DNA of 64,000 nucleotides from an uncultured Bacteroidia bacterium. Lineage in GTDB: Bacteria; Bacteroidota; Bacteroidia; Bacteroidales; UBA932. The stretch spans positions 62,001 through 126,000 of the forward strand of contig CACZCQ010000005.1 in NCBI GenBank assembly GCA_902779765.1. Direction: 5' to 3'. The stretch's first letter is position 1. Every line of letters begins with the position of its first letter. Below, piece after piece: positions 42,351-51,845 of the stretch. A program made the translations under genes and the position numbers. The notes beneath the pieces were generated by a model that saw nothing but the letters and a program-made list of their open reading frames with translations, did not search any database and was not told the DNA's origin.

Positions 42351-44414
42351 TCAGAATGAATATTCAACCTTGAAAAGGAAGTTGAATCCGGGCATGGGAT
42401 AGTTGTCGACGATTTCATACTGCTCGTCCAGCAGATTGTTCAGGCAGAGTTTCAGGCGCATCTCTCCGGAACGAAGAGACATATCCTTCGAAACTGCAGC
42501 ATCCAGAGTCGTCCAAGGTGCCAGGCGGTAAGCCGGAAGGTTGGCCGAGGTCGTAAAACGCTCGCCGGTGGCAAAGAAAGTGACATCCAGTCTCCAACCG
42601 TCCAGTTCACCGAAGAGGTTTGCCGAACCGCTGTGAAGCGGAATATACGGAATCTGGCCGTTCCATTTTATATCATAGGTCCCTGAACCTGCTATTCCGG
42701 TCCCTGAGCCTGTCGAAGGGCTTGAAGTGGTCCTGTCGCGGGACTGCTGGAAAGTGTATCTCACCAATGCTCCGACGGTTCCCTTTCCTATCCTGCGACC
42801 ATATTCCGCCCTCACATCGCTCCCGAGTACCGCCACCTTCCCGATATTGTACATCGACCAGCGGAACTGGTTCGATGTCGGCACGGCTATTATCTTGTTT
42901 TTCAGTCGGTTCCAATAAACATCCGTCTTGAACGATAAAGTCCTGGACCCGGATGCCAGGACATCCCAACAGGCTCCAAGATCGAACTGAAGGGCATCCT
43001 CGGGTTCCAGGGTCTTGCTGCCGACCGTAGTGTAGTACAGATCGTTGAACGTGGGCATACGGTATGACCTTTTGGCAAAGCCGTCCAGCGCGAAACCGTC
43101 CGTCACCTTCCATTTCACCACAAGCGATGGCATTAGGACGCTCCGCAATGCACTCTTCCTCGCACCACCTGAAAGGAAACCGTCCTTGACGACGAGACCG
43201 AGAATGGTGGCTGAAACATCCAAAGGACCCGTACCGGCCATCGCTGAGAGGGCGCTCCAGGAGGAAAGCCGCCCGGGATAGGCGAAATCGCGCATGTCGG
43301 AATCCAGGTAGTCGTATTGCAGGTCCTGGGCAAGGTTAAGCCTCAACTTCCCCCCGGGCCTGAACATGGCTGCCATTGATGCATAGGCGGAGTGGTTGCG
43401 GTAGTTGAAACGTGCCGCCTGCAACTCCGGACGCAACTCCGGGAAGTCGGCATATTCCAGATGGCTGAATGAATACTTTGCCTTGCCGGAAATGGTCCAC
43501 GACTTTCCCAAAGCCCGCACGTACCGTCCCTGCAGGAAGGCATCCCTGTCTGACTGGCGGTCTTCGCTCAGGGGATAATCCCCCGCCCTCTTGTATACCG
43601 GTCCGGGCAGCCCCCGTTCCGAACCGTAGAAATATGCCCGGACGTTCCAGGACGCCCGTGCAGAAGCAGAGCCGAACAATCCCCCTTCAAGACGGATGCT
43701 CCGGAGATCGCAGTTCTGACGGACCATCGTGGTGTCATAGCCGGCCACTGTACCGTCCGGGTACTGCCGGAAATCCTTGACATGGAAGCGGTAGCGCCCG
43801 TTGGAACCGACGCCTTCCCCTCCCAGCCTCAGGGAGGTGCCGTTGCTGAAAAGATGTTCCCAGGCGGCTTTGGGTGAGATTGTTCCGAAGGACCCGGCTC
43901 CGGCACCGAACCTGAGGTTATCCCTGGCGCCTCCCTTGAAGGATGGGGCCGCCGTCTCCAGATAGAGGGAACTCGCGGACGAATACTCCTTGGCACTCTG
44001 TAGGGGAGCAGTCTTCTGGCCGGCGAAAAGACTCACTCCGGCAAGGTCGTCCAGCCCGAAACGCCCCAGGTCCACCTGCATGTTCTGGGCATTGTCGACC
44101 TGGATTCCGTCAATGAAAACTCCAGTGTGTTCGCTGCCTAGGCTGCGTACATTGACGGTCTTGAGACCTCCCACTCCGCCATAATCCCGGATCTGGACTC
44201 CGGAAAAACGCCTTATGGCTTCCGGAAGGCTGGTAACGGTCCTGATCTCGCCTGCGGTTATGGTCTGTGGGACGACCAGGCTCCCGAAAGTCGAACTGAC
44301 CGTCGCTGCCCGCAACGTGTCCTCGGCAGCCGGTCTAATAGGCATTGAGAAAGCCCCGGCACCAAGGAAGGAGCCGAGGTAAAGGAAGCAGAGCGCCAGA
44401 AGGCAGCGTCGCAT
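42351..44414 (-). CDS. TonB-dependent receptor (BtuB-like)
   Basis: The protein has 687 residues with a signal peptide ending GAGA. The plug domain has SLPEAIRRFSGVQIRDYGGVGGLKTVNVRSLGSEHTGVFIDGIQV, and a 22-stranded-type barrel ends NFLFKVEYSF. Size and lack of a carboxypeptidase-like domain point to small-ligand uptake (cobalamin, haem or siderophore). The preceding gene encodes a beta-propeller lipoprotein like BtuG, supporting a corrinoid-type substrate. A repeat-derived insertion SPSTGSGTGIAGSGTY lies in an extracellular loop near the C-terminus. It starts 3 nt after the propeller gene. Confidence 0.85.
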   Translation of the reverse strand: MRRCLLALCFLYLGSFLGAGAFSMPIRPAAEDTLRAATVSSTFGSLVVPQTITAGEIRTVTSLPEAIRRFSGVQIRDYGGVGGLKTVNVRSLGSEHTGVFIDGIQVDNAQNMQVDLGRFGLDDLAGVSLFAGQKTAPLQSAKEYSSASSLYLETAAPSFKGGARDNLRFGAGAGSFGTISPKAAWEHLFSNGTSLRLGGEGVGSNGRYRFHVKDFRQYPDGTVAGYDTTMVRQNCDLRSIRLEGGLFGSASARASWNVRAYFYGSERGLPGPVYKRAGDYPLSEDRQSDRDAFLQGRYVRALGKSWTISGKAKYSFSHLEYADFPELRPELQAARFNYRNHSAYASMAAMFRPGGKLRLNLAQDLQYDYLDSDMRDFAYPGRLSSWSALSAMAGTGPLDVSATILGLVVKDGFLSGGARKSALRSVLMPSLVVKWKVTDGFALDGFAKRSYRMPTFNDLYYTTVGSKTLEPEDALQFDLGACWDVLASGSRTLSFKTDVYWNRLKNKIIAVPTSNQFRWSMYNIGKVAVLGSDVRAEYGRRIGKGTVGALVRYTFQQSRDRTTSSPSTGSGTGIAGSGTYDIKWNGQIPYIPLHSGSANLFGELDGWRLDVTFFATGERFTTSANLPAYRLAPWTTLDAAVSKDMSLRSGEMRLKLCLNNLLDEQYEIVDNYPMPGFNFLFKVEYSF
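42678..42720 (-). repeat. Dispersed repeat (full plus half unit) in the TonB receptor
   Basis: A full unit lies at 42698-42720 and a half unit GTTCAGGGACC (minus strand) at 42678-42688. The cores are 21 nt apart. The gene reads it as PSTGSGTG followed by IAGSGTY. Confidence 0.88.
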
Positions 44415-44417
44415 CGG

Positions 44418-45578
44418 TTATCTGAGGACCATATGGGCGGGAAGCATCCCGGCGACGGCGGACCATTTGTATTTCAGGTCCTTGGTGAAGCACCAGACTT
44501 TTCCGGGGCCGGTATAGTCTGCGTCTGCGATATAGATATCGCCGTTCTTCGGGTTGACGAGTATGCCATAAGGATTTCCGACCCTGGCGGCGTCGGTCTT
44601 GGAAAGGGATGTCGGAATGACAGTTCCGCCCTTTATCGGAATCTTGTAGAGGGTGTTGTCGTAACCTCCGGACATCTCTGCAGCGTTGCCGATGGAATAT
44701 ACATAACCGTCATCACAGACAGTCATGCAGCTGACATGGACGTCCTTGACCACGTATAACGTCCCGGACCACTTGTACAGTCCCATAGGCTCGGACATGC
44801 TCTGGTTCCAGTTGCCGTCTGCATCCTGGGTCCAAGTGCTTTCACCATAAGTGGACACCCAGAGGTTCCCCTCTGAATCCGCTTTCAGGAAATGAAGGTT
44901 GGAAGCCACTTTTATCGTACCCGTCACCTTGAACGTAGCCAGGTCGATTACGCTGATGGTATCGTCGTGGACGGGATTGTATCCACCGCTGTTTGCCACA
45001 CAGAGCTTGTCACCGGAGACGGCGATTCCCTCAGGCTGGCAGCCGACCTCGATCGTACCGTCAACTGAATATGTAGACAGGGATATCCTGTAGACCCTCC
45101 CCACGGTTTCCTCGCCTCCGTAAACCGCTCCGGCATAGGAACTTACATAGGCATAGGCCTTATCAAAAGCAATGTACCTAGGATCGGGGATATGTATCGT
45201 CTTGAGCAGGATCTCGTTTTTTGCATCCAGGACATGGACGGCCCCGGAGGCGTTCATCACAACCCACAGTTTACCCTCATGGAGAACCAGGTCGTTACCT
45301 GTATCCCCAAGTCCTTGGACTACAGCAGGATTCATGGATCCGAAAGCGTCGGACACGTAATTTCCATCAGAGAACCTGAAGAAATCGAGGGTGGAATTGT
45401 TCTTCTGGAAGTTGCCCTCGTTGAGGACGAAAAGCTTCGAGAAGGCCGCCTTCTTTTCACCTACTGCAACATTGACACCCGCAAGGCCGGAATCCTTGGA
45501 GGTGGTTTCATCTTTACTGCAGCCGACGGCTATCGCCATGGCTGCCACGCTGAAAACCAGCAGTGCACACTTTTTCAT
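44418..45578 (-). CDS. DUF5074/YncE-like beta-propeller lipoprotein (BtuG-like)
   Basis: The 386-residue lipoprotein (VAAMAIAVGCSKDE) begins its mature part with LFVLNEGNFQKNNSTLDFF, the typical DUF5074 opening. It has repeated propeller blades (GKLWVVMNASGAVHVLD, CQPEGIAVSGDKLCVANSGG, PYGILVNPKNGDIYIADAD). In Bacteroides the BtuG protein of this type binds cobalamin at the surface and pairs with BtuB. Here the next gene, 3 nt away, encodes a TonB receptor, matching that arrangement. No cobalamin riboswitch fits in the 76 nt upstream, so the ligand is uncertain. Confidence 0.82.
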   Translation of the reverse strand: MKKCALLVFSVAAMAIAVGCSKDETTSKDSGLAGVNVAVGEKKAAFSKLFVLNEGNFQKNNSTLDFFRFSDGNYVSDAFGSMNPAVVQGLGDTGNDLVLHEGKLWVVMNASGAVHVLDAKNEILLKTIHIPDPRYIAFDKAYAYVSSYAGAVYGGEETVGRVYRISLSTYSVDGTIEVGCQPEGIAVSGDKLCVANSGGYNPVHDDTISVIDLATFKVTGTIKVASNLHFLKADSEGNLWVSTYGESTWTQDADGNWNQSMSEPMGLYKWSGTLYVVKDVHVSCMTVCDDGYVYSIGNAAEMSGGYDNTLYKIPIKGGTVIPTSLSKTDAARVGNPYGILVNPKNGDIYIADADYTGPGKVWCFTKDLKYKWSAVAGMLPAHMVLR

Positions 45579-45600
45579 AAAGAATATGTTAAAGAACGAA

Positions 45601-45634
45601 ATTGTCCCACAAAGATAATACTTTGCGGGACAAT
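45601..45634 (-). terminator. Hairpin after fba, probable terminator
   Basis: Fourteen-bp arms ATTGTCCCGCAAAG/CTTTGTGGGACAAT pair on the minus strand with one G-U wobble around a six-nt loop. The T-tract is weak (TTTCGTTCTTT), and the next start codon lies only 22 nt beyond. Confidence 0.7.
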
Positions 45635-45654
45635 TGTCAATGGAACGGAGTGGT

Positions 45655-46656
45655 TTATTCGGCCTTTCCGTCGGAACCGAGCACGTTGATGATCTTGTGC
45701 ATGTAAAGCTTCTTCATCTCGTCACGGGCAGGTCCGAGGTACTTCCTAGGATCGAACTCGCCGGGCTTCTCGTCGAAGACCTTACGGATGGCGGCGGTCA
45801 TTGCAAGACGGCTGTCGGAGTCGATGTTGATCTTGCAGACAGCGCTCTTGGAGGCCTCGCGGAGCTGCTCCTCGGGAATACCGACTGCATCAGGCAGTTT
45901 GCCACCGTGGGCGTTGATGATGTCCACATACTCCTGGGGCACGGAAGAAGATCCGTGGAGGACGATCGGGAATCCGGGAAGCTTCTTCTCGATCTCGTGA
46001 AGGACATCGAATGCGAGCGGCGGAGGAACGAGACGGCCGGTCTCGGGATCCCTCTTGCACTGCTCAGGCTTGAACTTGTATGCGCCATGGGATGTTCCGA
46101 TGGAGATGGCGAGGGAGTCGCAACCGCTGCGGGTAGCGAATTCGATAACCTCCTCGGGACGGGTGTAATGGGATTCCTCTGCGGAAACCTCATCCTCTAC
46201 ACCGGCGAGGACACCCAGCTCGGCCTCGACAGTGACGTCGTACTTGTGGGCGTAGTCAACCACCTGCTTGGTGAGGGCGATGTTCTCCTCGAAAGGAAGA
46301 GCGGAAGCATCGATCATAACTGAAGAGAAGCCCATGTCCACGCAGCTCTTGCAGAGCTCGAAGGAATTGCCATGGTCGAGGTGGAGGCAGATCTGGGGAT
46401 GCTCCCAACCGAGTTCCTTTGCGTACTCGACAGCACCTTCAGCCATGTAGCGGAGAAGGGTCTGGTTGGCGTACTTGCGGGCTCCGCTGGAAACCTGGAG
46501 GATGACCGGAGACTTGGTCTCAGCAGCGGCCTGGATGATTGCCTGGAGCTGCTCCATGTTGTTGAAGTTGAATGCGGGGATCGCGTAACCGCCGGCGACA
46601 GCCTTAGCGAACATCTCTCTGGTGTTCACAAGGCCAAGTTCTTTGTAAGATACCAT
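45655..46656 (-). CDS. fba: Class II fructose-bisphosphate aldolase
   Basis: The 333-residue protein shows AGGYAIPAFNFNNMEQLQAI, the zinc-ligand segment CLHLDHGNSFELCK, VMIDASALPFEENI, VEAELGVLAGVEDEV, SLAISIGTSHGAYKF and VLHGSSSVPQEYVDII. It cleaves fructose 1,6-bisphosphate in glycolysis and works in reverse in gluconeogenesis. Codon use and GC content are those of a highly expressed gene. It has its own likely promoter overlapping the upstream stop codon, and is followed by a strong hairpin. Confidence 0.95.
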   Translation of the reverse strand: MVSYKELGLVNTREMFAKAVAGGYAIPAFNFNNMEQLQAIIQAAAETKSPVILQVSSGARKYANQTLLRYMAEGAVEYAKELGWEHPQICLHLDHGNSFELCKSCVDMGFSSVMIDASALPFEENIALTKQVVDYAHKYDVTVEAELGVLAGVEDEVSAEESHYTRPEEVIEFATRSGCDSLAISIGTSHGAYKFKPEQCKRDPETGRLVPPPLAFDVLHEIEKKLPGFPIVLHGSSSVPQEYVDIINAHGGKLPDAVGIPEEQLREASKSAVCKINIDSDSRLAMTAAIRKVFDEKPGEFDPRKYLGPARDEMKKLYMHKIINVLGSDGKAE

Positions 46657-46716
46657 AATTTATTGTAGATAAAATAATCGTTTGTCAAATCCGTCTGAAA
46701 GGCTTCAAAAGCCGTG

Positions 46717-46747
46717 CAAATTTACTCTTTTTCCTCTAAAAATAAAA
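46717..46747 (-). promoter_or_regulatory. Probable promoter for fba
   Basis: The -7 element TAAATTTG (46717-46724, minus strand) matches TAnnTTTG exactly and overlaps the stop codon of the preceding gene. The -33 position is TTTT instead of TTTG, at 19-nt spacing. Confidence 0.5.
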
Positions 46748-48185
46748 GCTGTTCCGTCAAGCTCAGGTATCGGCGCTCCACTATCCCGCCTTCCGACACT
46801 TTCATGACGAACGGCAGGCCGGAGAGATCGAAGGCATCGAGCAGTTTCCTGGCCTTTTTCGGGGATTTTTCCTCCAGGGCATCCATGTTGACAGCGAAAT
46901 AGTCAAGCCCGAGCGAATCGGCCAGTGCCATCTCCGCCTCGCAGATCTGGCAGCCTTCGGCATGGAAGAACATGTAACCACCCTTCTGGCGGAACTTGTT
47001 CCATCCCTTGATGCACATCCTCGGGATCTTCGACCCGACGGGAGCCTTTTTCAGAAGCCCGTCAAGCATCTCCGCCATCCCCACGACCATCAGGGTGTCT
47101 TCATCCGTATTCCAGATATCCGGGCGCGTCAGTATGTAACCGTCAATCAGCGATGCTGCCCCTTCGCGGAAACCTTCTTCCCTTTTTCCGGCGATATAGT
47201 ACAGCAGGTCGCCCTCCAGGTGCTTGAAGCCAAGGGTATCCCCAAGGTCCAGCGTACGCCCCTTCAACAAGGATGCGACATCAGCCACATCAGATGCGGA
47301 AACGCTTCCTCCATATGTCGAGAACAGCTTGTCGAACAGTGCCTTGGAGGCCTCACTTCCATAGTCGTACTCACCGTCGTCCAGTAAGACGTCCAGCATC
47401 TGCTCGAGGGATCCGGTATCCAGTCCCCTTCCAATGATAGTCCCTTCCTGATCGACGAGGAACATCCTGGGAGTCTGGATGATACCATATTTGAACTGCA
47501 GGTCGGCCGATGAATCGGGGTCCCAGAGATGGAACACTTCGGTCTCTTCCGTATCGAGTACGAAGGAATTCTTCATCCAGCGCTTCCAGCCCTCTTCGTT
47601 GGTACCGACGTAGACCGCATAGACCGCCACAGGGTAGTCCTTGTCATTCAACAGGCTGCGAAGCGTAGCGGTTTCCAGCTTGCATTTCGCACAGTCGATG
47701 TCGTAAAAGTAATATACCGACGTCTGGCGGGCCTGCCGGACCGCCGCTTCTCCTATGAACACGCTTTCACCGAGAGGATCGGTCAGTTCCGCTTCCGGCG
47801 CGGGCATCCCGATCAGCGACAGGCGGTTGAAATCCGCGAACATCCTCGCCTCGAACAGGTCGCTGTCACTTCCCATCGGCACCTTTCCGGGTATGAACCA
47901 GGTATCGGTGACATGGATGGCCACGGCCTCATCTCCCATCAGGGCGGAATGACGATAGTGGTCATAGACCTTGAGGGCGATCGCCTGCCTGACCGCCGGA
48001 TCCTGGGAGGCCTCGATCAAGGCATCGCATTCCTCGATCTTCACCGAAACCGGCTCCTGCTCAAGGAGGGCGAAATACTCCTCCATCCGGGCATCCAGCA
48101 GGGCCATCCTGGCGGAATCGACCTGTGCCGCCGCGTCAAGGACACAGAGGATCACGGAGAAGATTATTACCGCCAGCTTTTTCAT
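46722..48185 (-). CDS. DUF5106 protein with two thioredoxin-like domains
   Basis: The 487-residue exported protein (signal IFSVILCVLDAAAQ) has a helical N-terminal DUF5106-type region (about 20-145), a TlpA-like thioredoxin domain with the redox pair in YDIDCAKCKLE (CxxC, about 172) and ...QTPRMFLVDQEGTIIG. A C-terminal second thioredoxin-like domain has FFHAEGCQICEAE (CxxC) and SGLPFVMKVSEGG. It is probably a periplasmic thiol-disulfide protein. Its ATG shares one base with the coaD stop (TGATG), so the two genes are co-translated. Confidence 0.8.
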   Translation of the reverse strand: MKKLAVIIFSVILCVLDAAAQVDSARMALLDARMEEYFALLEQEPVSVKIEECDALIEASQDPAVRQAIALKVYDHYRHSALMGDEAVAIHVTDTWFIPGKVPMGSDSDLFEARMFADFNRLSLIGMPAPEAELTDPLGESVFIGEAAVRQARQTSVYYFYDIDCAKCKLETATLRSLLNDKDYPVAVYAVYVGTNEEGWKRWMKNSFVLDTEETEVFHLWDPDSSADLQFKYGIIQTPRMFLVDQEGTIIGRGLDTGSLEQMLDVLLDDGEYDYGSEASKALFDKLFSTYGGSVSASDVADVASLLKGRTLDLGDTLGFKHLEGDLLYYIAGKREEGFREGAASLIDGYILTRPDIWNTDEDTLMVVGMAEMLDGLLKKAPVGSKIPRMCIKGWNKFRQKGGYMFFHAEGCQICEAEMALADSLGLDYFAVNMDALEEKSPKKARKLLDAFDLSGLPFVMKVSEGGIVERRYLSLTEQLLFLEEKE

Positions 48186-48652
48186 CAGACTTCCGGAAGC
48201 TTCACCCAGCCGGGAATGAATTGTGAAAGGTCTCCGTGATGGCTCACGACATCCCTTACGGCTGACGAGGAGATATGGGAATATTCCTGTGCTGTAGGGA
48301 TGATGATGGTGTCGATCTCAGGAGCAAGGTGACGGTTCGCATCCGCCACCGCCTGCTCGTTGTCGAAATCGGTCATGTTCCTGACCCCCCTGACAATATG
48401 GCGGATGCCAAGTTCACGGCAGATATCCACGGTGAGCCCGTCATAGCTGATGATCCTGACTCCTTTCAGGTCCTTTGTCGCCTGACGGATTATGTCCTCC
48501 CTCTGGTCCATGGTAAAGAAGCCCTTCTTGGCTTGGTTGATTCCGACGGCCACCACCACCTCGTCGAAGATGGTAAGGGCCCTGGTGAGGATATTCAGAT
48601 GGCCGGAAGTGAAGGGATCGAAGGACCCCGGGAATAACGCTATTCTATCCAT
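48185..48652 (-). CDS. coaD: Phosphopantetheine adenylyltransferase
   Basis: The start is taken at 48652 (MDRIALFPGSFDPFTSGHLNIL), giving 155 residues, the usual length. It has the SGHLNI nucleotide-binding motif, GINQAKKGFFTMDQRE, IVRGVRNMTDFDNEQAVADANRHL and SSSAVRDVVSHHGDLSQFIP. It performs the fourth step of coenzyme A synthesis. It starts 4 nt after ung. Confidence 0.96.
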   Translation of the reverse strand: MDRIALFPGSFDPFTSGHLNILTRALTIFDEVVVAVGINQAKKGFFTMDQREDIIRQATKDLKGVRIISYDGLTVDICRELGIRHIVRGVRNMTDFDNEQAVADANRHLAPEIDTIIIPTAQEYSHISSSAVRDVVSHHGDLSQFIPGWVKLPEV

Positions 48653-48656
48653 ATCG

Positions 48657-49325
48657 CTACAGTTGCCAGTTGACCGGCGTTTTGTTTTCACTGATGAGTA
48701 TTTCGTTGGCTTTAGAGAAATGTCGGCACCCGAAGAAGGCTCCCCGCGCCAAAGGCGAAGGGTGCGCCGCTTCAAGGACATAATGCCTGGAGGTGTCTAT
48801 CAGTTCCTTCTTGCTCCTGGCAAAACTGCCCCAGAGCATGAATACTATACCGGAGCGGTTCTCTGACAGATAGCGGATAACCGCATCGGTGAACTGCTGC
48901 CAGCCGATACCGCTGTGTGAAGCGGCTTCGCCCGAACGGACCGTGAGTATGGCATTCAGGAGCAGGACACCCTGCCTTGCCCAAGACTCGAGGTTGGGAC
49001 GTCCGCTCATGCTGATCCCCAGGTCGGACTCGATCTCCTTGAAGATATTCTTTAGGGACGGAGGTGCGGGCACATTGTCAGGGACAGAGAAACTCAGGCC
49101 CATCGCCTGGCCGTAGCCGTGGTATGGATCCTGCCCGAGGATGACCACCTTCACCTTGTCCACCGGAGTCAGTTCAAAGGCCTTGAATATCTCCGGACCG
49201 GGAGGGAAAATCACCTTCCCTTCCGCCTTCTCGCGATGGAGCAGCCGGGCAAGTTCCGCGAAGTAGGGTTTCTCGAACTCCCCTGCCAACGCTTCCTTCC
49301 AGCTCTGTTCTATCTTGACGTCCAT
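48657..49325 (-). CDS. ung: Uracil-DNA glycosylase
   Basis: The 222-residue protein has the family-1 UDG motifs VVILGQDPYHGYGQAMGLSFSV (catalytic Asp), GVLLLNAILTVR and the leucine-loop motif AAHPSPLARGAFFGCRHFS. It removes uracil from DNA. The start codon lies only about 8 nt after the T-tract of the lon terminator, leaving almost no room for a separate leader. Confidence 0.96.
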   Translation of the reverse strand: MDVKIEQSWKEALAGEFEKPYFAELARLLHREKAEGKVIFPPGPEIFKAFELTPVDKVKVVILGQDPYHGYGQAMGLSFSVPDNVPAPPSLKNIFKEIESDLGISMSGRPNLESWARQGVLLLNAILTVRSGEAASHSGIGWQQFTDAVIRYLSENRSGIVFMLWGSFARSKKELIDTSRHYVLEAAHPSPLARGAFFGCRHFSKANEILISENKTPVNWQL

Positions 49326-49331
49326 AATAAT

Positions 49332-49369
49332 GAAAAATCCGGTCCTTCGACAAGCTCAGGGACCGGATT
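49332..49369 (-). terminator. Intrinsic terminator of lon built from the dispersed repeat
   Basis: Perfect 10-bp arms AATCCGGTCC/GGACCGGATT (49336-49345 and 49360-49369) enclose a 14-nt loop that is the core of the dispersed repeat, and five T follow on the minus strand. Confidence 0.88.
49343..49365 (+). repeat. Dispersed repeat unit, intergenic copy
   Basis: The core TTCGACAAGCTCAGGGACC is preceded by TCC. It is the only copy outside a protein gene in this window, and forms the loop and inner stem of the lon terminator. Confidence 0.88.
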
Positions 49370-49382
49370 GCAAGTTACGAAA

Positions 49383-51758
49383 TTAATCGAATATTTCAGC
49401 GATAACGTCGTCGATGGTCTTGACATAATGGAACTCAAGGCCTTCCACATAGACCTGCTTGATGTCCTCGATATCCTTACGGTTGTCTTCGGAGATGATT
49501 ATCGTCTTGACTCCCGCCCGCTTGGCGGCCAGGATCTTCTCCTTGATTCCGCCCACCGGCAGGACCCTGCCGCGCAGTGTCATCTCACCGGTCATCGCAA
49601 TGCCGGACTTGACCTTCTCCCCCCTGAAAGCGGAGACCATGGAACTAACCATCGTGATACCGGCGGAAGGGCCGTCCTTGGGGACGGCTCCCTCAGGTAC
49701 GTGGACGTGGATGTCCTTGGAAGCGAATTCCTCTGGGGTAAGCTTTGCCAGGGACGGATGGGCCTTGATGTACTGATAGGCAATGGTCGCGCTCTCCTTC
49801 ATCACATCTCCAAGGTTGCCTGTCATCGTCATCACTCCCTTTCCGGTGCTGACGGAACTCTCCACGAAGAGGATCTCTCCTCCCATCTGGGTCCAGGCCA
49901 GTCCGGTGACGACACCGGGGGCTTCGTTCCCCTTCTGGAGGTCATGGATATTGGTCGGAAGACCGAGATATTCCTTGAGATGCTCCTTCCTTATGACGGA
50001 AGGATAGTCCTGCCCCAGGGCAATCTTCTTGGCAGTCACCCTGGAGATCTTTGCGATCTGCTTCTCAAGACCGCGCACGCCGGATTCGTGGGTGTAAGAG
50101 TCTATGATGTCGGCAAGGGCCTTCCTGTCTATCCTGAGTTCCTTCTTCCCTATCCCATGCTCTTCGAGCTGCTTGGGCACGAGGTAGCGCTTCGCTATCT
50201 CCATCTTCTCCTCGGCAAGGTAACCGGTGACATTGATCAGTTCCATCCTGTCGAGCAAGGCGCTCTGAATTCCGGAGATGGTGTTCGCAGTAGTGATGAA
50301 CAAGACGTTGGACAGGTCGTAATCGATGTCCAGGTAATTGTCGTGGAACGCCACGTTCTGTTCAGGATCAAGTACTTCCAGAAGGGCGGACGAAGGGTCA
50401 CCCTTGTAGTCTGCCCCGACTTTGTCTATCTCGTCAAGGACTATCACGGGATTCGAAGTCCCGGCCTTCATGATGCCGTTGAGGATCCTTCCGGGCAGCG
50501 CTCCGACATAGGTTTTCCTGTGGCCCCGGAGTTCCGCTTCGTCGTGCATTCCTCCGAGCGCGATACGGACGTACTTCCTTCCAAGTGCCTTTGCCACGGA
50601 TTTCCCGAGACTCGTCTTGCCGACTCCGGGAGGGCCGTAAAGGCACAGGATAGGCGACTTCATGTTACCTTTGAGTTTCAGGACCGCAAGGTACTCGATG
50701 ATCCTGTCCTTCACCGTCTCCAGGCCGTAATGGTCCTTGTCCAGAACCTTCTGTGCATGGACGAGGTCAAGGTTGTCCTTCGACATCTCCCCCCAGGGGA
50801 GTTCGAGCATGAACTCGATATAGTTGTACTGGATACTGTAGTCCGGAGAGGATGGATTGTATTTCTCAAGTTTGGCAAGCTCCTTCTCGAACTGGGCCGC
50901 CACAGCCTCGGGCCACTTCTTTTCCTTCGCACGATTGCGGAACTTCTCGAATTCCTCTTCCTCATCCATCCCGAGTTCCTCCTGGATGGTCCTGAGCTGG
51001 TTGTTGAGATAGAATTCCCTCTGCTGCTGGTCGATGTCGCTCTTGACCTTCTGGTTGATCTCCTGCTTGATCTTGAGCAGCTGTATCTGGGTATCCAGGG
51101 ACGTCAGGAGCTTCATTGCCCTGAATTTCACGTCGTCATAGCTGAGCAGCTCCACCTTCTCGGAGAAATTCTCCACCTCCACGGTCGTGGCGATGAAGTT
51201 TACCAGGAAATGGAAGTTGTCGATGGACTTCAGGGCTCCCACAGCCTCCCTCGGGGCGAAAGAAGATGACTTGATGATCGATGAAGCCTTTTCTTTCAGG
51301 GACTCCGCGATCATCTTGGTATTGTTGTCGCTGTCAGGGACTATGTCGTCGACATACTGCACGGTGGCGGTGATATAGGGCTCGTACGACAGGACCTTTC
51401 CCATCCTGAGCCTCTTGATTCCGTGGAGTATGGCCGTGATCGTACCGTCCGGCATCTCAAGGACCTTCATGATCCTGGCTACGGTACCATATTCATACAG
51501 GTCCTTGTCGAGGGGGTCTTCGACAGATACGTCGTTCTGGGGGACAGCCCCGATGAAGGAGTTCGTCCGTTCCGCGTTCTTGATCAGGGCTATCGACTTC
51601 TCGCGCCCGATCGTGACCGGATAGACCATATTGGGAAAGAGGACCGCATTCCTGAGTGCAAGTATCGGAAGGGTCTCCGGAAGTGATCCCAAATCCACCT
51701 GGATCTGGTCTTCTCCCTGTACCACAGGGATGATGTTGATATTGCTTTCTATATCCAT
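49383..51758 (-). CDS. lon: ATP-dependent protease Lon
   Basis: The start is taken at 51758 ([20 protein letters not shown]), giving 791 residues. It has an N-terminal LON substrate domain ([26 protein letters not shown]), a coiled coil, AAA+ Walker [16 protein letters not shown], Walker [14 protein letters not shown], and a protease domain with Ser-Lys dyad in [15 protein letters not shown] (Ser) and the later Lys of [14 protein letters not shown]. It degrades misfolded and regulatory proteins. It is divergently oriented to the HU gene. Confidence 0.96.
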   Translation of the reverse strand: MDIESNINIIPVVQGEDQIQVDLGSLPETLPILALRNAVLFPNMVYPVTIGREKSIALIKNAERTNSFIGAVPQNDVSVEDPLDKDLYEYGTVARIMKVLEMPDGTITAILHGIKRLRMGKVLSYEPYITATVQYVDDIVPDSDNNTKMIAESLKEKASSIIKSSSFAPREAVGALKSIDNFHFLVNFIATTVEVENFSEKVELLSYDDVKFRAMKLLTSLDTQIQLLKIKQEINQKVKSDIDQQQREFYLNNQLRTIQEELGMDEEEEFEKFRNRAKEKKWPEAVAAQFEKELAKLEKYNPSSPDYSIQYNYIEFMLELPWGEMSKDNLDLVHAQKVLDKDHYGLETVKDRIIEYLAVLKLKGNMKSPILCLYGPPGVGKTSLGKSVAKALGRKYVRIALGGMHDEAELRGHRKTYVGALPGRILNGIMKAGTSNPVIVLDEIDKVGADYKGDPSSALLEVLDPEQNVAFHDNYLDIDYDLSNVLFITTANTISGIQSALLDRMELINVTGYLAEEKMEIAKRYLVPKQLEEHGIGKKELRIDRKALADIIDSYTHESGVRGLEKQIAKISRVTAKKIALGQDYPSVIRKEHLKEYLGLPTNIHDLQKGNEAPGVVTGLAWTQMGGEILFVESSVSTGKGVMTMTGNLGDVMKESATIAYQYIKAHPSLAKLTPEEFASKDIHVHVPEGAVPKDGPSAGITMVSSMVSAFRGEKVKSGIAMTGEMTLRGRVLPVGGIKEKILAAKRAGVKTIIISEDNRKDIEDIKQVYVEGLEFHYVKTIDDVIAEIFD

Positions 51759-51845
51759 ATATGCCAAATTGTCAGAAGCACGCCAAGTGATGGCGCGCAT
51801 ACGGATATGGTCAATCACCGTGCCATAAATTTTTAGCGTCATGAT

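Noticed and set aside
49119-51269. Long plus-strand open frame of about 716 codons opposite lon
   Set aside because: It lies antisense to a fully recognisable lon gene and its translation has no known domain; it is a by-product of GC-rich codon use.
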